64,000 nt of DNA from CAISCU01 sp943361925 (GTDB taxonomy: Bacteria > Bacteroidota > Bacteroidia > UKL13-3): positions 62,001 through 126,000 of the forward strand of contig CALRIT020000010.1 in the NCBI GenBank assembly GCA_943361925.1. The letters are read 5' to 3'. A program made the position numbers and the translations under genes. Positions 7,902 through 18,500 of this stretch are shown here, piece after piece. The first letter of the stretch is position 1; every line of letters starts with the position of its first letter. Below the pieces are notes generated by a model that ran no database searches, was not told the DNA's origin, and saw only the letters and a list, made by a program, of their open reading frames with translations.

Positions 7902-9377
7902 ATGGAAATTAAGAAAGTAAAAAGAAGTGAAGATTACAGTGCCTGGTACAATAATCTTGTGAAACATGCCGATTTAGCTGAACATTCGGCAGTAAAAGGC
8001 TGTATGGTTATAAAACCTTATGGATATGCCATTTGGGAAACAATGCAGGCAGAATTAGACAGACGATTCAAGGAAACAGGACACCAAAATGCATATTTCC
8101 CCTTATTCATTCCAAAAAGCTTTTTTAGTAAAGAAGCCAGCCATGTTGATGGATTTGCAAAAGAATGTGCAGTTGTAACTCATTATAGATTAAAAGTAGA
8201 TGAGAATACCAGAGAAATTGTGGTTGATCCGGATGCCAAACTAGATGAAGAACTAATTGTAAGACCTACCTCTGAAACCATTATCTGGAATACTTATAGA
8301 GATTGGATTCAAAGTTACCGTGATTTACCAATTCTTATTAACCAATGGGCGAATGTGGTAAGATGGGAAATGAGAACCCGATTGTTTTTAAGAACTGCTG
8401 AATTTTTATGGCAAGAAGGTCATACTGCTCATGCTACTGCTGAAGAAGCAATTGCAGAAACCAAACAAATGCTAGAAGTTTATGCTGATTTTGCAGAAAA
8501 CATACTTGCTGTTCCGGTAATTAAAGGTGTAAAAACTCCAAATGAAAGATTTGCCGGAGCATTAGATACTTATTGCATTGAAGGTTTGATGCAAGATGGA
8601 AAAGCACTTCAAATGGGAACTTCACATTTCTTAGGTCAGAATTTTGCTAAAGCTTTTGATGTAAAATATGTAACCAAAGAAAATACAAAAGAATATGTTT
8701 GGGCAACTAGTTGGGGAGTTTCAACCAGGTTAATGGGCGCTCTTATTATGAGTCATAGCGATGATGAAGGATTGGTTTTACCTCCAAGACTTGCTCCTAT
8801 TCAAGTTGTAATCGTTCCAATTTTCAGAAAAGAAGCAGAACAATCTTTAGTTATGGAAAAAGCTGATGCCTATTTCGCTGCTTTAAAAGCTGCAGGTATC
8901 AGAGTTAAATTAGATGCCAGAGACAATCAATCTCCTGGATTTAAGTTTGCCGAATACGAATTAAAAGGAGTTCCCGTTCGAATTGCAATTGGACCAAGAG
9001 ACGTTACTAACGGTACTGTGGAAGTTGCAAGGAGAGATACCAAAGAAAAACAGGTAATGTCTGAAACAGATTTAGTCCATAAAATCGAGCATTTATTAGA
9101 ACAAATTCAGACTAATCTATATCAAAAAGCATTGGATTACAGAACTGAACATATCACTGCTGTAAATACTTGGGATGAATTCAAAGATGTTTTGGAAAAC
9201 AAAACCGGTTTCGTTTCAGCGCATTGGGATGGTACTTCGGAAACCGAACAAAAAATCAAAGAAGAAACAAAAGCAACAATCCGTTGTATTCCTTTAGATA
9301 ATCATTTGGAAAACGGTATTTGTGTTTATTCAGGAAAACCTTCAACACAAAGAGTTTTGTTTGCTAAGGCTTATTAA
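7902..9377 (+). CDS. proS: Prolyl-tRNA synthetase, archaeal/eukaryotic-type
   Basis: At 491 residues, without the editing (INS) insertion of the E. coli type, this is the short class II ProRS form. Motif 2 is FLRTAEFLWQEGHTAHA and motif 3 is GALIMSHSDDEGLVLPPRLAP. The anticodon-binding domain follows (VKLDARDNQSPGFKFAEYEL), and the C-terminal domain ends in AKAY, as the type does. It charges tRNA-Pro with proline in the cytoplasm. The ATG at 7902 opens directly on MEIKKVKRSEDYSAWY, the expected N-terminus. The gene is single, with divergent lipoprotein genes upstream and a perfect bidirectional terminator downstream. Confidence 0.97.
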   Translation: MEIKKVKRSEDYSAWYNNLVKHADLAEHSAVKGCMVIKPYGYAIWETMQAELDRRFKETGHQNAYFPLFIPKSFFSKEASHVDGFAKECAVVTHYRLKVDENTREIVVDPDAKLDEELIVRPTSETIIWNTYRDWIQSYRDLPILINQWANVVRWEMRTRLFLRTAEFLWQEGHTAHATAEEAIAETKQMLEVYADFAENILAVPVIKGVKTPNERFAGALDTYCIEGLMQDGKALQMGTSHFLGQNFAKAFDVKYVTKENTKEYVWATSWGVSTRLMGALIMSHSDDEGLVLPPRLAPIQVVIVPIFRKEAEQSLVMEKADAYFAALKAAGIRVKLDARDNQSPGFKFAEYELKGVPVRIAIGPRDVTNGTVEVARRDTKEKQVMSETDLVHKIEHLLEQIQTNLYQKALDYRTEHITAVNTWDEFKDVLENKTGFVSAHWDGTSETEQKIKEETKATIRCIPLDNHLENGICVYSGKPSTQRVLFAKAY

Positions 9378-9397
9378 AATAATACTATAGTTGATCT

Positions 9398-9442
9398 AAA
9401 TAAAAATGCCTGAACTATAAATCAGTTCAGGCATTTTTATTT
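9398..9442. terminator. Bidirectional terminator between proS and the RES gene
   Basis: A perfect 19-bp inverted repeat (9398-9416 with 9424-9442) has a GC-rich core GCCTGAACT and A/T flanks on both sides. It overlaps the stop codon of the minus-strand RES toxin gene at 9437. Confidence 0.92.
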
Positions 9443-9895
9443 GAAAATTCTCTTATCAAAAGGGAATTTTTCTGATGAAAGAATTTTAACTTTTTTGAAA
9501 TCTTTATGAAATGGATTAATGAGAATATTAAAGTCTCCTTTTGTCACTGCAGATGGCACTTCTAAAAGCAAATATTTATTCTGATTAATGAAATCATCAC
9601 CAATCTTTGCGCATAAATTATTTGAAGGAAAAGCATTCCAATTTTCCGGTAAATCTATTGGGTCAATTTTCTTTTTACTCGATTTAGTCGGTAATAAAAT
9701 TTCTAACATATAGAAATCATCAGGAAGAGTTGCTAAAGTTAAATGCACCACCAATTCAGCCATAGCTAAAGAACGATTAGAAGCTGTATAAATAATTTCT
9801 GTTCCTATGGAATTCCATCTGCCCCCAAATAAAGAAGCCCCTTTTCCCGAAAAATCATTCATGAAACATTCACGAACCAGTCTATAAACCTTCAT
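9437..9895 (-). CDS. RES-domain toxin of a RES/Xre toxin-antitoxin pair
   Basis: The 152-residue protein is a single RES domain: YRLVRE near the start, then the diagnostic GGRWNSIGTEIIYTASNRSLA with conserved Arg, Tyr and Ser, followed by MAELVVHL with the conserved Glu. Studied RES toxins (for example M. tuberculosis MbcT and P. putida Res) destroy NAD+, halting growth. The ATG follows immediately on the antitoxin stop codon with no gap, which is typical of tightly coupled pairs with the antitoxin first. No truncation or loss of a core residue is visible, so it is probably functional. Confidence 0.9.
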   Translation of the reverse strand: MKVYRLVRECFMNDFSGKGASLFGGRWNSIGTEIIYTASNRSLAMAELVVHLTLATLPDDFYMLEILLPTKSSKKKIDPIDLPENWNAFPSNNLCAKIGDDFINQNKYLLLEVPSAVTKGDFNILINPFHKDFKKVKILSSEKFPFDKRIFK

Positions 9896-10396
9896 TTAAG
9901 CGAAAATTCCGTAGTTTATTCTATTTAATTCTGCCATGAGCAAACTCTTTCCATAGGAGTTAACCAGTAAACTTGAAGGCTTTTCATTGGCTAAAGCAAA
10001 ATTTGGAGTTTCTAACCATAAGCCGAATTTTTCTGTAGTTCCAAAAACTTCTAAACCCAAATTATTTACCTCAGCTATTTCAAAAATTTTTTCTGATTGA
10101 AGTGGACCAAAATGACGGTTTTCTAATTTATACCTTTGTAGTGATTTAGAAGATAAATCTAACAAATTGGCCCATGAAGCTTCTGGTAAAGGAGTTATTG
10201 ATTTAATTAATTCAAACAAATTAAATGGAACCCCAAGTTTAATAGCTTTCATTACTAACATTTTATCAGAGAAAAACTCTGACCAACTAGGAGTTTTAGA
10301 ATATCTAGCAACAGGTTCATTTACGAGGCATTCTTTCATAAATGTACCAAATTGTTCATTTAATTTTTTATTGAAAATAAATTGATCTTCTGACAT
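9896..10396 (-). CDS. Xre/MbcA/ParS-type antitoxin
   Basis: The protein has a helix-turn-helix-like N-terminal half (SWANLLDLSSKSLQRYKL) and the C-terminal toxin-binding DUF2384-type domain ending LLMAELNRINYGIFA, the usual end of this antitoxin family. It should bind and block the adjacent RES toxin and repress its own promoter. I place the start at ATG 10396 (166 aa). An in-frame TTG at 10435 would add 13 residues, but it sits inside the terminator hairpin of the upstream gene. The gap to that upstream gene is only about 90 bases and should contain the promoter. Confidence 0.85.
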   Translation of the reverse strand: MSEDQFIFNKKLNEQFGTFMKECLVNEPVARYSKTPSWSEFFSDKMLVMKAIKLGVPFNLFELIKSITPLPEASWANLLDLSSKSLQRYKLENRHFGPLQSEKIFEIAEVNNLGLEVFGTTEKFGLWLETPNFALANEKPSSLLVNSYGKSLLMAELNRINYGIFA

Positions 10397-10433
10397 ATTC
10401 GGAAAATTGTCTTCAAATTTAAGACTTTTTTCC

Positions 10434-10470
10434 AAAAAAAATGCCTTTCTCTTCAGAAAGGCATTATTTT
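10434..10470 (-). terminator. Terminator of the DUF3857 gene
   Basis: Read on the minus strand, the stem ATGCCTTTCT / AGAAAGGCAT with a 4-base loop runs into eight T residues. It follows the stop at 10487 and separates that gene from the toxin-antitoxin pair. Confidence 0.88.
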
Positions 10471-10486
10471 GAATTTTTAATTATTA

Positions 10487-13400
10487 CTATTTAAAACCGA
10501 TTTGCTTTCTATCTGCCTCTGCAACTTTAATACAGAAATCTTTGAAAACAGTATAATCAGTTGTAGGAACAACATCCTTTTTCATTTTGATTTTACGAGT
10601 AACAGTAACTTTTCCTGGTGCAACTACAAAACTTAAACTATAATCATAGTTAGGACAAGTAAGCGTTACGTTTTTAGGAATCTCAGCCAAAACCTTTCCG
10701 GCAGGAATTTCTAAAGTTATAGTTTCTTTTAGCTCATCAGCACCATCAAATTCCCAAACATTAAATGGAAACTTACGCTCATCTGCAGATACAAAATCCA
10801 ATCCACTGTAAGCATCAGCCCAAGGTAAGTTTAGAATTTTAATACCAATTACTTCTTTTAATTCATTACTGATTTTGTATTTATAAGTGTATTTAACAGT
10901 ATCACCTAAAGTGACCAAATCCGACATAGTTAAGTTGATTAATTTTACTGGATTATTAAAATCTGATGAAATTGATTCAGTCATAGATTTTTCTTGCTTT
11001 TCTTTACCTATATCAGCATAATTACTTCTAAATCCACTAGCATAACCACCCATTCTGATATTCTTTCTTTCTAAAATCATATCATTCATTTCGAATTTAA
11101 CTTTGGTTTCTCTGAATATAGAATTTGAAACCCTGTTATTTGATTGCAACAAGATTAAATCTTTAGCAGTATTATCAGTTTTGGTTGGAATATTTAATGC
11201 CAATGAATTCAATAAATACGATGGTAAAGTACCAAACGATAATTTTGAATTAGTTAGTTCAACATAATACTCTTTTCCTCCTGCAAAAAATCGAGCAATA
11301 CAGTGATTAAATCCAATAGTTGGCAATGTAAAGTCGAAATCACCATTGTCTCTTGTATCAACTAAAACCAGGTTCGATTTTAAACCCACTTCTTTACACA
11401 TAGCAACAAATAATGTAGATAAATCTTTACAATCTCCTAAACGAGTACTGATAGTTCTAGAAGCTGTTTGAGGAACGTGAGCACTATGTAAAAATGGAAC
11501 ATTACTATATCTGAAATTATCAGCAATATATTGGTAAATCAACTTACCTTTTTCGTACTCAGATAAGTTAGTTTTGTCTTTGAACAATTCAGCAACAGTT
11601 TCTTTTACTTCAAATTTTGCTTTTGCTTTTGTCGATGCTAAATCCGAATACCAATTGGCAACAAAGTTCCAATCTGGCATTGAACTTAACTCCAAGATTC
11701 CACCTACATCATCCAAAGGAGGCATATATGGTTCTGATTTAAATGCAGCCAAATCTTGTGTCGACCAGGTATACTTTTTCAAATCATCTAAATCTTCAAT
11801 TTTCTCATCAACTTTAATATTTCTAACCTTGTATTTAAAGCTGAAATCTTTAGGAGTAATGATGGTGTATTTGCAACTTTTTACAGGGAAGAAATAATTG
11901 AAGTTAAATTCATCCCAGAAATGAGAAGCCAATTTTCCATGACCATAGTTTTCAATTCTATAAATTAAATGAATACCATCACCTTCTTCCAAATTAGGAA
12001 ATACCATTTCATTGTGATTGGTTTCAGCTTTTAATTTACTTCCATCTTTCTTTAATACTTCAACCTTTTCAACAATTAATCTTTGCCCATAACTATTGTA
12101 TCCAACTGAATATTCTTTCCAACGATCGATTCCACTTTTGTTGAAAATCTTCACAATCAATTCAACTTTTTCTTCTGAACTACCTTGTGCATATACAACT
12201 CTCTGTCTGTTATTTAACAAAATAATTGAATTGTCTTCAGGATAATCTTCTGCTTTTGGACCCGCTTTAAAAACCTTTACTGGATCAACACAATCAAAAC
12301 CTTCAAACAAATCTTTTTTATTCTCAAGTTTTCTCAACTGCTTTCTAGCATCATAATTGCTTGGTTGGAAATAAATTGCATTTTGATAAGCCAATGACGC
12401 CTCTGCTACGTTTTTTCTGGCCTCTTGAATTTTACCAATTTTATCCCAGTAATAACTATGATAAGGAGCCATATCTCTTGTTTTTTCCTGCCAGCTTAAA
12501 GCCAAATCATAAGCCTGTTGATCAAAATATAATTCAGCCAAATCATTATAATAACCAATAGCATAAGGAAAATTATCGACGCGTTTCAAATAAAGATTTA
12601 ATCCATCCTGAACTTTACCTAATTTGAAATAGTTATTTGCTACACTTGTTATTACACCATCATTCAAATTATTCTTAAGATAATTTAACAAAATAGCGTT
12701 TGCAGCTGAGAGATTTTTCTTTGTATTTTGAACAATATTATACTGCAACATCATTAAGTTATAATCATCCGGATACTTCGCATATAATTCATTGGCATAA
12801 CGAATTAATTCTTCATAATTTTTACGATTTGCAAGTAACTCCAAACGAATCATTTCGATATATTTAGACTTACCGTACAAGTTTTCCATTTGATTAACTA
12901 ACTTTTCTTCCTCATCATAATTTTCCTTATTCTCTTCTTCAGAAATTCTTAACCTTAAAGCGTAAATGTTTTCAGGAAACTCAGTTTTAATTTTCTCTTG
13001 AGTTTTAGTTAAATCAGTATAATTTTTATCTCTTGAATAAGCTTCAATTTGTTTAATACCAACCAAGCAGTTTTGCGGCGCCAGTTTACTTGACATTTGC
13101 ATAGCTTTTCTTGATTCGTAAGGTTTATCATTCCTTAAATAAGTTTCTGCTAACAATAAATAGTTCAATAAATCAGGTTTTGTTTTTACTTGATCTTCAA
13201 AGAATTTTTCAGCAAAAAATGGAAATGTTTTAACTGCATACTCACTTGCTTTTGTATATGCCTGATTATCGTTTGTGCTGGTGATTCCTGGGATTGGATT
13301 GGCCTTATCATCACAAATACGAAGTAAGAAATTTGCGTTCCCAACTTCACTTTCACCAATTTGAACTAAAATTCTGTTGAAACCTTTATTTAATTTGATA

Positions 13401-14233
13401 CCTGATGCATAAACATCCAAATCACAATTACGCTCTTCTTCTACTTCAGTAACCAATTTATCATTAACCCAAATTTTCATGGAACCTGAACTACCTGAAA
13501 ACAAAAATGCTTCCATATCGGCAGGAGAATTTACCCAAGTTTGAGCAAACATGATACTGTTATCATGCTCAAAATGATAAGCAAAATCGGTCCATTTATC
13601 ATTTCTGATATGTTTAACTTTAAACCATTTTACTTTTGCACCGGCAAAGTTTACAAATTCTTCATTGGCACCTGACTTTTCTAAAGCGCCCCAGTTTTTA
13701 TCATATCCACTAGCAGAAATATTATCGAAAGTTCCTAACATCTGCCAATTTTCAATGTTTCCAATTTTGGCAAATTCTTCAAGGGATTTAGCAACTTTAT
13801 TGGAAGACTGATAATGTTTAGCTAGCATATAATGCGCCATAGCTTTAATAGTTCCATTTGCTCTAGAATCAGCAATTACAGCGTTTAAGAACTTTAACTT
13901 TGATTCATCTTTCTTTCCGTATCCATCAAAAATAATTCCGTTTGTCCACAAGGCATATACATAAGGATATGGATCAGGAGCAACAGCATAAAACTTTTGG
14001 AATGCATTAAATGCTTCATCATAATTTTCATTTTGAGCATAACATAATGCCAATCCCAATTGAGCTTCATTCATTAAATTGGGTGACTTTGCAGCTTCCT
14101 TAAAGCCATCAATAGCATCTAAAATATTGTTTGATTTAAAATCCTCCCATTGTTTATTTAAGTTTTGGGAGTAGCCACTTTTACTTGCAAATAGTGTAAG
14201 CAGTAAAATGATGAGGATGTTTACTTTTTTCAT
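10487..14233 (-). CDS. Very large TPR, DUF3857 and transglutaminase-like domain protein
   Basis: The protein has 1248 residues with a signal peptide ending GYSQ. Residues from about 25 to 640 contain many TPR-like helix pairs (for example AQLGLALCYAQNENYDEAF), interrupted at about 175-310 by a beta-rich segment. A DUF3857 domain follows at about 650-850. The transglutaminase core is near 900-990, with the Cys in TRLGDCKDLSTLF and the His in GFNHCIARF; the third residue, usually Asp, lies in YVELTNS and may be Glu. DUF3857-transglutaminase proteins are periplasmic or surface proteins of unknown reaction, common in Bacteroidota. The gene stands alone with its own terminator. Confidence 0.8.
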   Translation of the reverse strand: MKKVNILIILLLTLFASKSGYSQNLNKQWEDFKSNNILDAIDGFKEAAKSPNLMNEAQLGLALCYAQNENYDEAFNAFQKFYAVAPDPYPYVYALWTNGIIFDGYGKKDESKLKFLNAVIADSRANGTIKAMAHYMLAKHYQSSNKVAKSLEEFAKIGNIENWQMLGTFDNISASGYDKNWGALEKSGANEEFVNFAGAKVKWFKVKHIRNDKWTDFAYHFEHDNSIMFAQTWVNSPADMEAFLFSGSSGSMKIWVNDKLVTEVEEERNCDLDVYASGIKLNKGFNRILVQIGESEVGNANFLLRICDDKANPIPGITSTNDNQAYTKASEYAVKTFPFFAEKFFEDQVKTKPDLLNYLLLAETYLRNDKPYESRKAMQMSSKLAPQNCLVGIKQIEAYSRDKNYTDLTKTQEKIKTEFPENIYALRLRISEEENKENYDEEEKLVNQMENLYGKSKYIEMIRLELLANRKNYEELIRYANELYAKYPDDYNLMMLQYNIVQNTKKNLSAANAILLNYLKNNLNDGVITSVANNYFKLGKVQDGLNLYLKRVDNFPYAIGYYNDLAELYFDQQAYDLALSWQEKTRDMAPYHSYYWDKIGKIQEARKNVAEASLAYQNAIYFQPSNYDARKQLRKLENKKDLFEGFDCVDPVKVFKAGPKAEDYPEDNSIILLNNRQRVVYAQGSSEEKVELIVKIFNKSGIDRWKEYSVGYNSYGQRLIVEKVEVLKKDGSKLKAETNHNEMVFPNLEEGDGIHLIYRIENYGHGKLASHFWDEFNFNYFFPVKSCKYTIITPKDFSFKYKVRNIKVDEKIEDLDDLKKYTWSTQDLAAFKSEPYMPPLDDVGGILELSSMPDWNFVANWYSDLASTKAKAKFEVKETVAELFKDKTNLSEYEKGKLIYQYIADNFRYSNVPFLHSAHVPQTASRTISTRLGDCKDLSTLFVAMCKEVGLKSNLVLVDTRDNGDFDFTLPTIGFNHCIARFFAGGKEYYVELTNSKLSFGTLPSYLLNSLALNIPTKTDNTAKDLILLQSNNRVSNSIFRETKVKFEMNDMILERKNIRMGGYASGFRSNYADIGKEKQEKSMTESISSDFNNPVKLINLTMSDLVTLGDTVKYTYKYKISNELKEVIGIKILNLPWADAYSGLDFVSADERKFPFNVWEFDGADELKETITLEIPAGKVLAEIPKNVTLTCPNYDYSLSFVVAPGKVTVTRKIKMKKDVVPTTDYTVFKDFCIKVAEADRKQIGFK

Positions 14234-14502
14234 TTATTGTTGTAATGATGTTTTGATTTTGATTTGGGTATAGGCTTTTTTCCAAAAATAAACATTCCTA
14301 TGAACCCAACAAGCGTGTTTAGTCATTCTTGAATAAATTTACCAGAATTAAGAAATCAAGGCATTATATAATTTCAAACCCAAAATGAAGTTTTTATAGA
14401 TGATTTTCGAAAAAATCTAATAATTTCCAATTAAAACTAAGCAAATCAAACAAATTAACATATTAAACCTTAAGCATTTCAATAACATTTTAAAATTAAA
14501 GC

Positions 14503-15189
14503 ATGGAAAACAATTTCATTGAAATAAAAAAAACACTCTTACAAAAATCATCGGTAAAACAATTAGTGTTTAGACAAACCAAACAGGTTTTTGCAGAACT
14601 TAAAGAAGTGGTAAAAAAAATCTGTTTTGAATTATCAAACGAGATTTATGCAGAAGACCCAAATGTTGAAGTAAAATTTTATGACAAATCAGAATTTGAA
14701 TTCCATTTAAAATTTTCTGGAGACACCTTAGTTTTTATGATGCACACCAATGTTTTCGATTTTGAATCAAACCATTTCATACACCAAAGTGCTTTTGTAA
14801 AGGAGGACATATTAAGAGAGTATTGTGGTATGATTCAGATGTATAATTTTCTTGCTGATTCCATAAAATACAACCGTGAAGGAGATATGGGTTATTTGGT
14901 TGGAAGGTTATTTGTAAACAAAGACCGTCACTTTTTTATAGAAGGGAAAAGACCAATTTCTTTCTTATTTAACGATATCAGTAAAAATCAAATCAGTAAT
15001 GAAAGTCTGGCTCAAGTTGTTGCTGAAGCGATGAAATTTTGTTTAAACTTCGATTTAATGGCTCCACCTCTTGAAGCAATCAACTTGCTTACAATTGAAC
15101 AAAAAAACTACATGAGTTTTAGTAGTGGAATTCCAACTTCTAAAAGGTTAGGTTTTAGAATGGAAAAAGATGAAAGTGGAGATAAATAA
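14503..15189 (+). CDS. Conserved hypothetical protein, 228 aa
   Basis: I do not recognise a named family. The protein is soluble, without signal peptide or membrane segments, and has a mixed alpha/beta look. It begins with a helical stretch (LVFRQTKQVFAELKEVVKKI), continues with strands such as VEVKFYDKSEFEFHLKFS, and has a conserved-looking centre (EGDMGYLVGRLFVNKDRHFF). It lies alone between the DUF3857 gene, which diverges from it, and secA, and is followed by a hairpin terminator. Codon use matches its neighbours. No function can be assigned. Confidence 0.65.
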   Translation: MENNFIEIKKTLLQKSSVKQLVFRQTKQVFAELKEVVKKICFELSNEIYAEDPNVEVKFYDKSEFEFHLKFSGDTLVFMMHTNVFDFESNHFIHQSAFVKEDILREYCGMIQMYNFLADSIKYNREGDMGYLVGRLFVNKDRHFFIEGKRPISFLFNDISKNQISNESLAQVVAEAMKFCLNFDLMAPPLEAINLLTIEQKNYMSFSSGIPTSKRLGFRMEKDESGDK

Positions 15190-15590
15190 TTCCATTTCTA
15201 AGAATTGATATAAATCCAAATTTTAAAATAAATCATAAAATCCGACTCATTGATGTAATTTCTATTTTCACCAAGATAAAAAGACCGATTTTATAAAAAT
15301 ACATTACACAAAAACCTAAAAAAAGTGACCCAAAGTCAGCAATATTTACTAAAAATGCTGATTTTGGGTCATTTTGTCGTAAAAATTCTTAGTGGCTTAA
15401 TTCATGCTTAAATGGAATTGCAATTCAATTGATAAAACTATTTGGGAATAAAAAATCCTGAATTAGTCGGAAGTAACTGTCTAACAGGGAGAAAAAAGCC
15501 TTAAACTTTGCTTCAATTTCAAGGGGATTCAGACTAAAAAGCTTAATTTTACCGCCCTGCCAAAAGCAGACTTAATAGAAGAACAGACAA
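15190..15590 (+). other. Gene-free region upstream of secA
   Basis: This 401-base gap contains a terminator hairpin at 15324-15375. I see no coding frame above about 15 codons, no tRNA-like fold and no clear TAnnTTTG box. It probably also contains the secA promoter and a long leader, which in other bacteria can be regulatory, but I cannot point to a structure. Confidence 0.5.
15324..15375 (+). terminator. Hairpin terminator upstream of secA
   Basis: A 16-bp stem with one G-T wobble (15326-15341 with 15356-15371, TGACCCAAAGTCAGCA against TGCTGATTTTGGGTCA) is followed by a short T run. It lies about 135 bases after the stop of the 228-residue protein gene. Confidence 0.75.
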
Positions 15591-18500
15591 ATGATAGGAA
15601 ACATTTTTAAAAGCCTTACAAAAATTTTTGGCAGCAAATCTGATCGTGATTTAAAAGAACTATATCCGATAGTTGAAGAAATTAAAATTGAATTCGAAAA
15701 GCTAAGTGGCTTAAGTGATGATCAATTAAGAGCAAAAACCGCAGAGTTTAAAAAGATAATTGCTGATGGTTTGAGTAATATCGACCAAAGTATTTCTGAA
15801 CTAAAGGCCCAAACCCAGGAAGATGGTTTAGATTTAAATGTAAAAGATGGTTTATTCAAACAAATCGACAAACTTGAAAAAGAAAGAAACGAAGAGTTAG
15901 AAAAAATATTAAATGATATTTTACCACAAGCTTTTGCTGTTGTTAAAGAAACTGCAAGAAGACTTAGTGAAAATAAACAATTAGTTGTAGCTGCCACCGA
16001 ATGGGATAAAACCCTAAGCGCAAGCACCAAACCTAAAAAACCTGTTACTATTGAAGGCGATAAAGCCATTTGGGGAAATAGCTGGGATGCTGCAGGAATT
16101 ATGATTACCTGGAACATGGTTCATTATGATGTTCAGTTAATTGGTGGTATGGTTCTTCATAAAGGAAGAATTTCTGAAATGGCTACCGGTGAGGGAAAAA
16201 CATTGGTATCAACTTTACCTTCATACCTAAATGCTTTAGCAGGAAGAGGCGTTCATATAGTGACAGTAAATGATTACTTAGCACGTCGTGACTGTGAATG
16301 GAATGCACCTTTATTTGAATTCCACGGACTTAGAGTTGATTGTATAGATTACCATCAACCTAATTCAGCAGCAAGAAGAAACGCCTATTTAGCTGATATC
16401 ACTTATGGTACCAACAACGAATTTGGTTTCGACTACCTAAGAGACAATATGGCAAGCAATTTAGATGAGTTGGTTCAACGTAAACATCATTATGCAATGG
16501 TGGATGAAGTGGATTCAGTTTTGATTGATGATGCCAGAACTCCATTAATCATTAGTGGACCGGTTCCTAAAGGAGATGACCAACAATTTTATCAGCTTAA
16601 ACCAAGAATTGAAAAACTGGTAAATGCACAAAAAGCTTACATCAACACTGCTTTAACTGATGCAAAAAAATTAATTGGAGCCGGTAGTGATAAAGAAGGT
16701 GGATTTAAATTATTACAAGCTTACAGAGGTTTACCAAGAAATACAGCTATTATTAAATTCCTGAGTGAACAAGGTACAAAACAACTTTTAACAAAAACAG
16801 AAAACTACTATTTGCAAGACCAACAAAAGGAAATGCATAAAGTAGATGCTGATTTATATTTTGTTATTGATGAAAAAATAAACTCAGTAGATTTAACTGA
16901 AAAAGGAATTGAACTTATTACAAGTTCAGGAGAAGATCAAAATTTCTTTATTATACCGGATGTAGGTTCTGCTATTGCTGAAATAGAAAAATCAACTTTA
17001 AGTGAAGAAGAAAAAGCCAAGCAAAAAGAACATTTGATGTTTGATTTTACTATCAAATCTGAAAGAATTCATACCATCAACCAATTATTAAAAGCTTATT
17101 GCATGTTCGAACGTGATGTTGAATACATCATCCAAGAAGGCAAAGTAAAAATTGTTGATGAACAAACCGGTCGTGTTTTAGATGGAAGAAGATATAGTGA
17201 TGGTTTACATCAGGCTATTGAAGCAAAAGAAAATGTAAAAGTTGAAGCTGCTACTCAAACCTATGCAACTGTAACTTTACAAAACTTCTTTAGAATGTAC
17301 CACAAACTTGCGGGTATGACAGGTACTGCAACAACAGAAGCAGGTGAGTTCTGGGAAATTTACAAATTAGATGTTGTAGAAATTCCAACTAATAGAAACA
17401 TCTCAAGAAAAGATGAAGAGGATGTTATTTATAAAACAAAACGTGAGAAGTTTAATGCAGTAATTGATGATGTAGTTAAATTAACTGAAGCAGGAAGACC
17501 TGTTCTGGTTGGTACAACATCTGTTGAGGTTTCAGAATTATTGAGCAGGATGTTAACCATGCGTAAAATAAAACACAATGTTTTAAACGCAAAACAACAT
17601 CAACGTGAAGCAGAAATTGTAGCTGAAGCCGGACAAAAAAGTGGAGTTACTATTGCTACAAATATGGCTGGTCGTGGTACCGATATTAAACTTGGAGAAG
17701 GTGTAAGAGAGGTTGGAGGTTTAGCAATTATTGGTACAGAACGTCACGAGAGCAGAAGGGTTGACAGACAGTTAAGAGGTCGTGCAGGACGTCAGGGAGA
17801 TCCGGGTTCTTCTAAGTTTTATGTTTCTCTGGAAGATGATTTGATGCGTTTGTTTGGTTCAGAAAGAATTGCAGGTGTTATGGATAAATTAGGAATGAAA
17901 GAAGGTGAAAACATCGAACATTCTATGATTACCAAAAACATTGAAAGAGCGCAAAAAAGAGTTGAACAAAATAACTTTGGAATACGTAAACGTTTATTGG
18001 AATATGATGATGTAATGAACTCACAACGTGAGGTTATTTATTCAAAACGCAGAAATGCATTATATGGTGATAAACTTGAACTCGATATTCAAAACATGAT
18101 TGCGGATACTTGTGAGGAAATGGTTGAAACCTACAGAGACCAAAAGAATTACAAGGAATTCACTTTTGAATTGATGCGTATTTTTGCTCATACTACTGAA
18201 ATTTCAGAAGATGATTTCATGGGCAAAAAACATGAACAGGTAGTTGATTTATTGTTTGCTGAATTAATGAATCGTTATACCAAAAAGGTAGAGGATTTGG
18301 GTCAATTTGCATTTCCTGTAATAAAGAATGTTTATGAAACTCAAGGTGCACAATATGAAAATATTTCAGTTCCAATTACTGATGGTTTGCATCAAATGAA
18401 CATTCCTGTTCACTTGAAAAAAGCATATGATTCACAAGGAAAAGAAATCAGTAAAACATTTGAAAAATTCAGTTCATTGTACATCATCGATAACGAATGG

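Noticed and set aside
7809..7967. Longer start for the lipoprotein gene, overlapping proS.
   Set aside because: The ATG at 7808 starts a perfect lipoprotein signal, whereas the extension would enter the proS coding sequence and bury the signal peptide.
15403..15450. A 15-codon frame upstream of secA (leader peptide).
   Set aside because: It has no conserved feature, no Shine-Dalgarno sequence and no arrest-like end, and is expected by chance in A+T-rich DNA.
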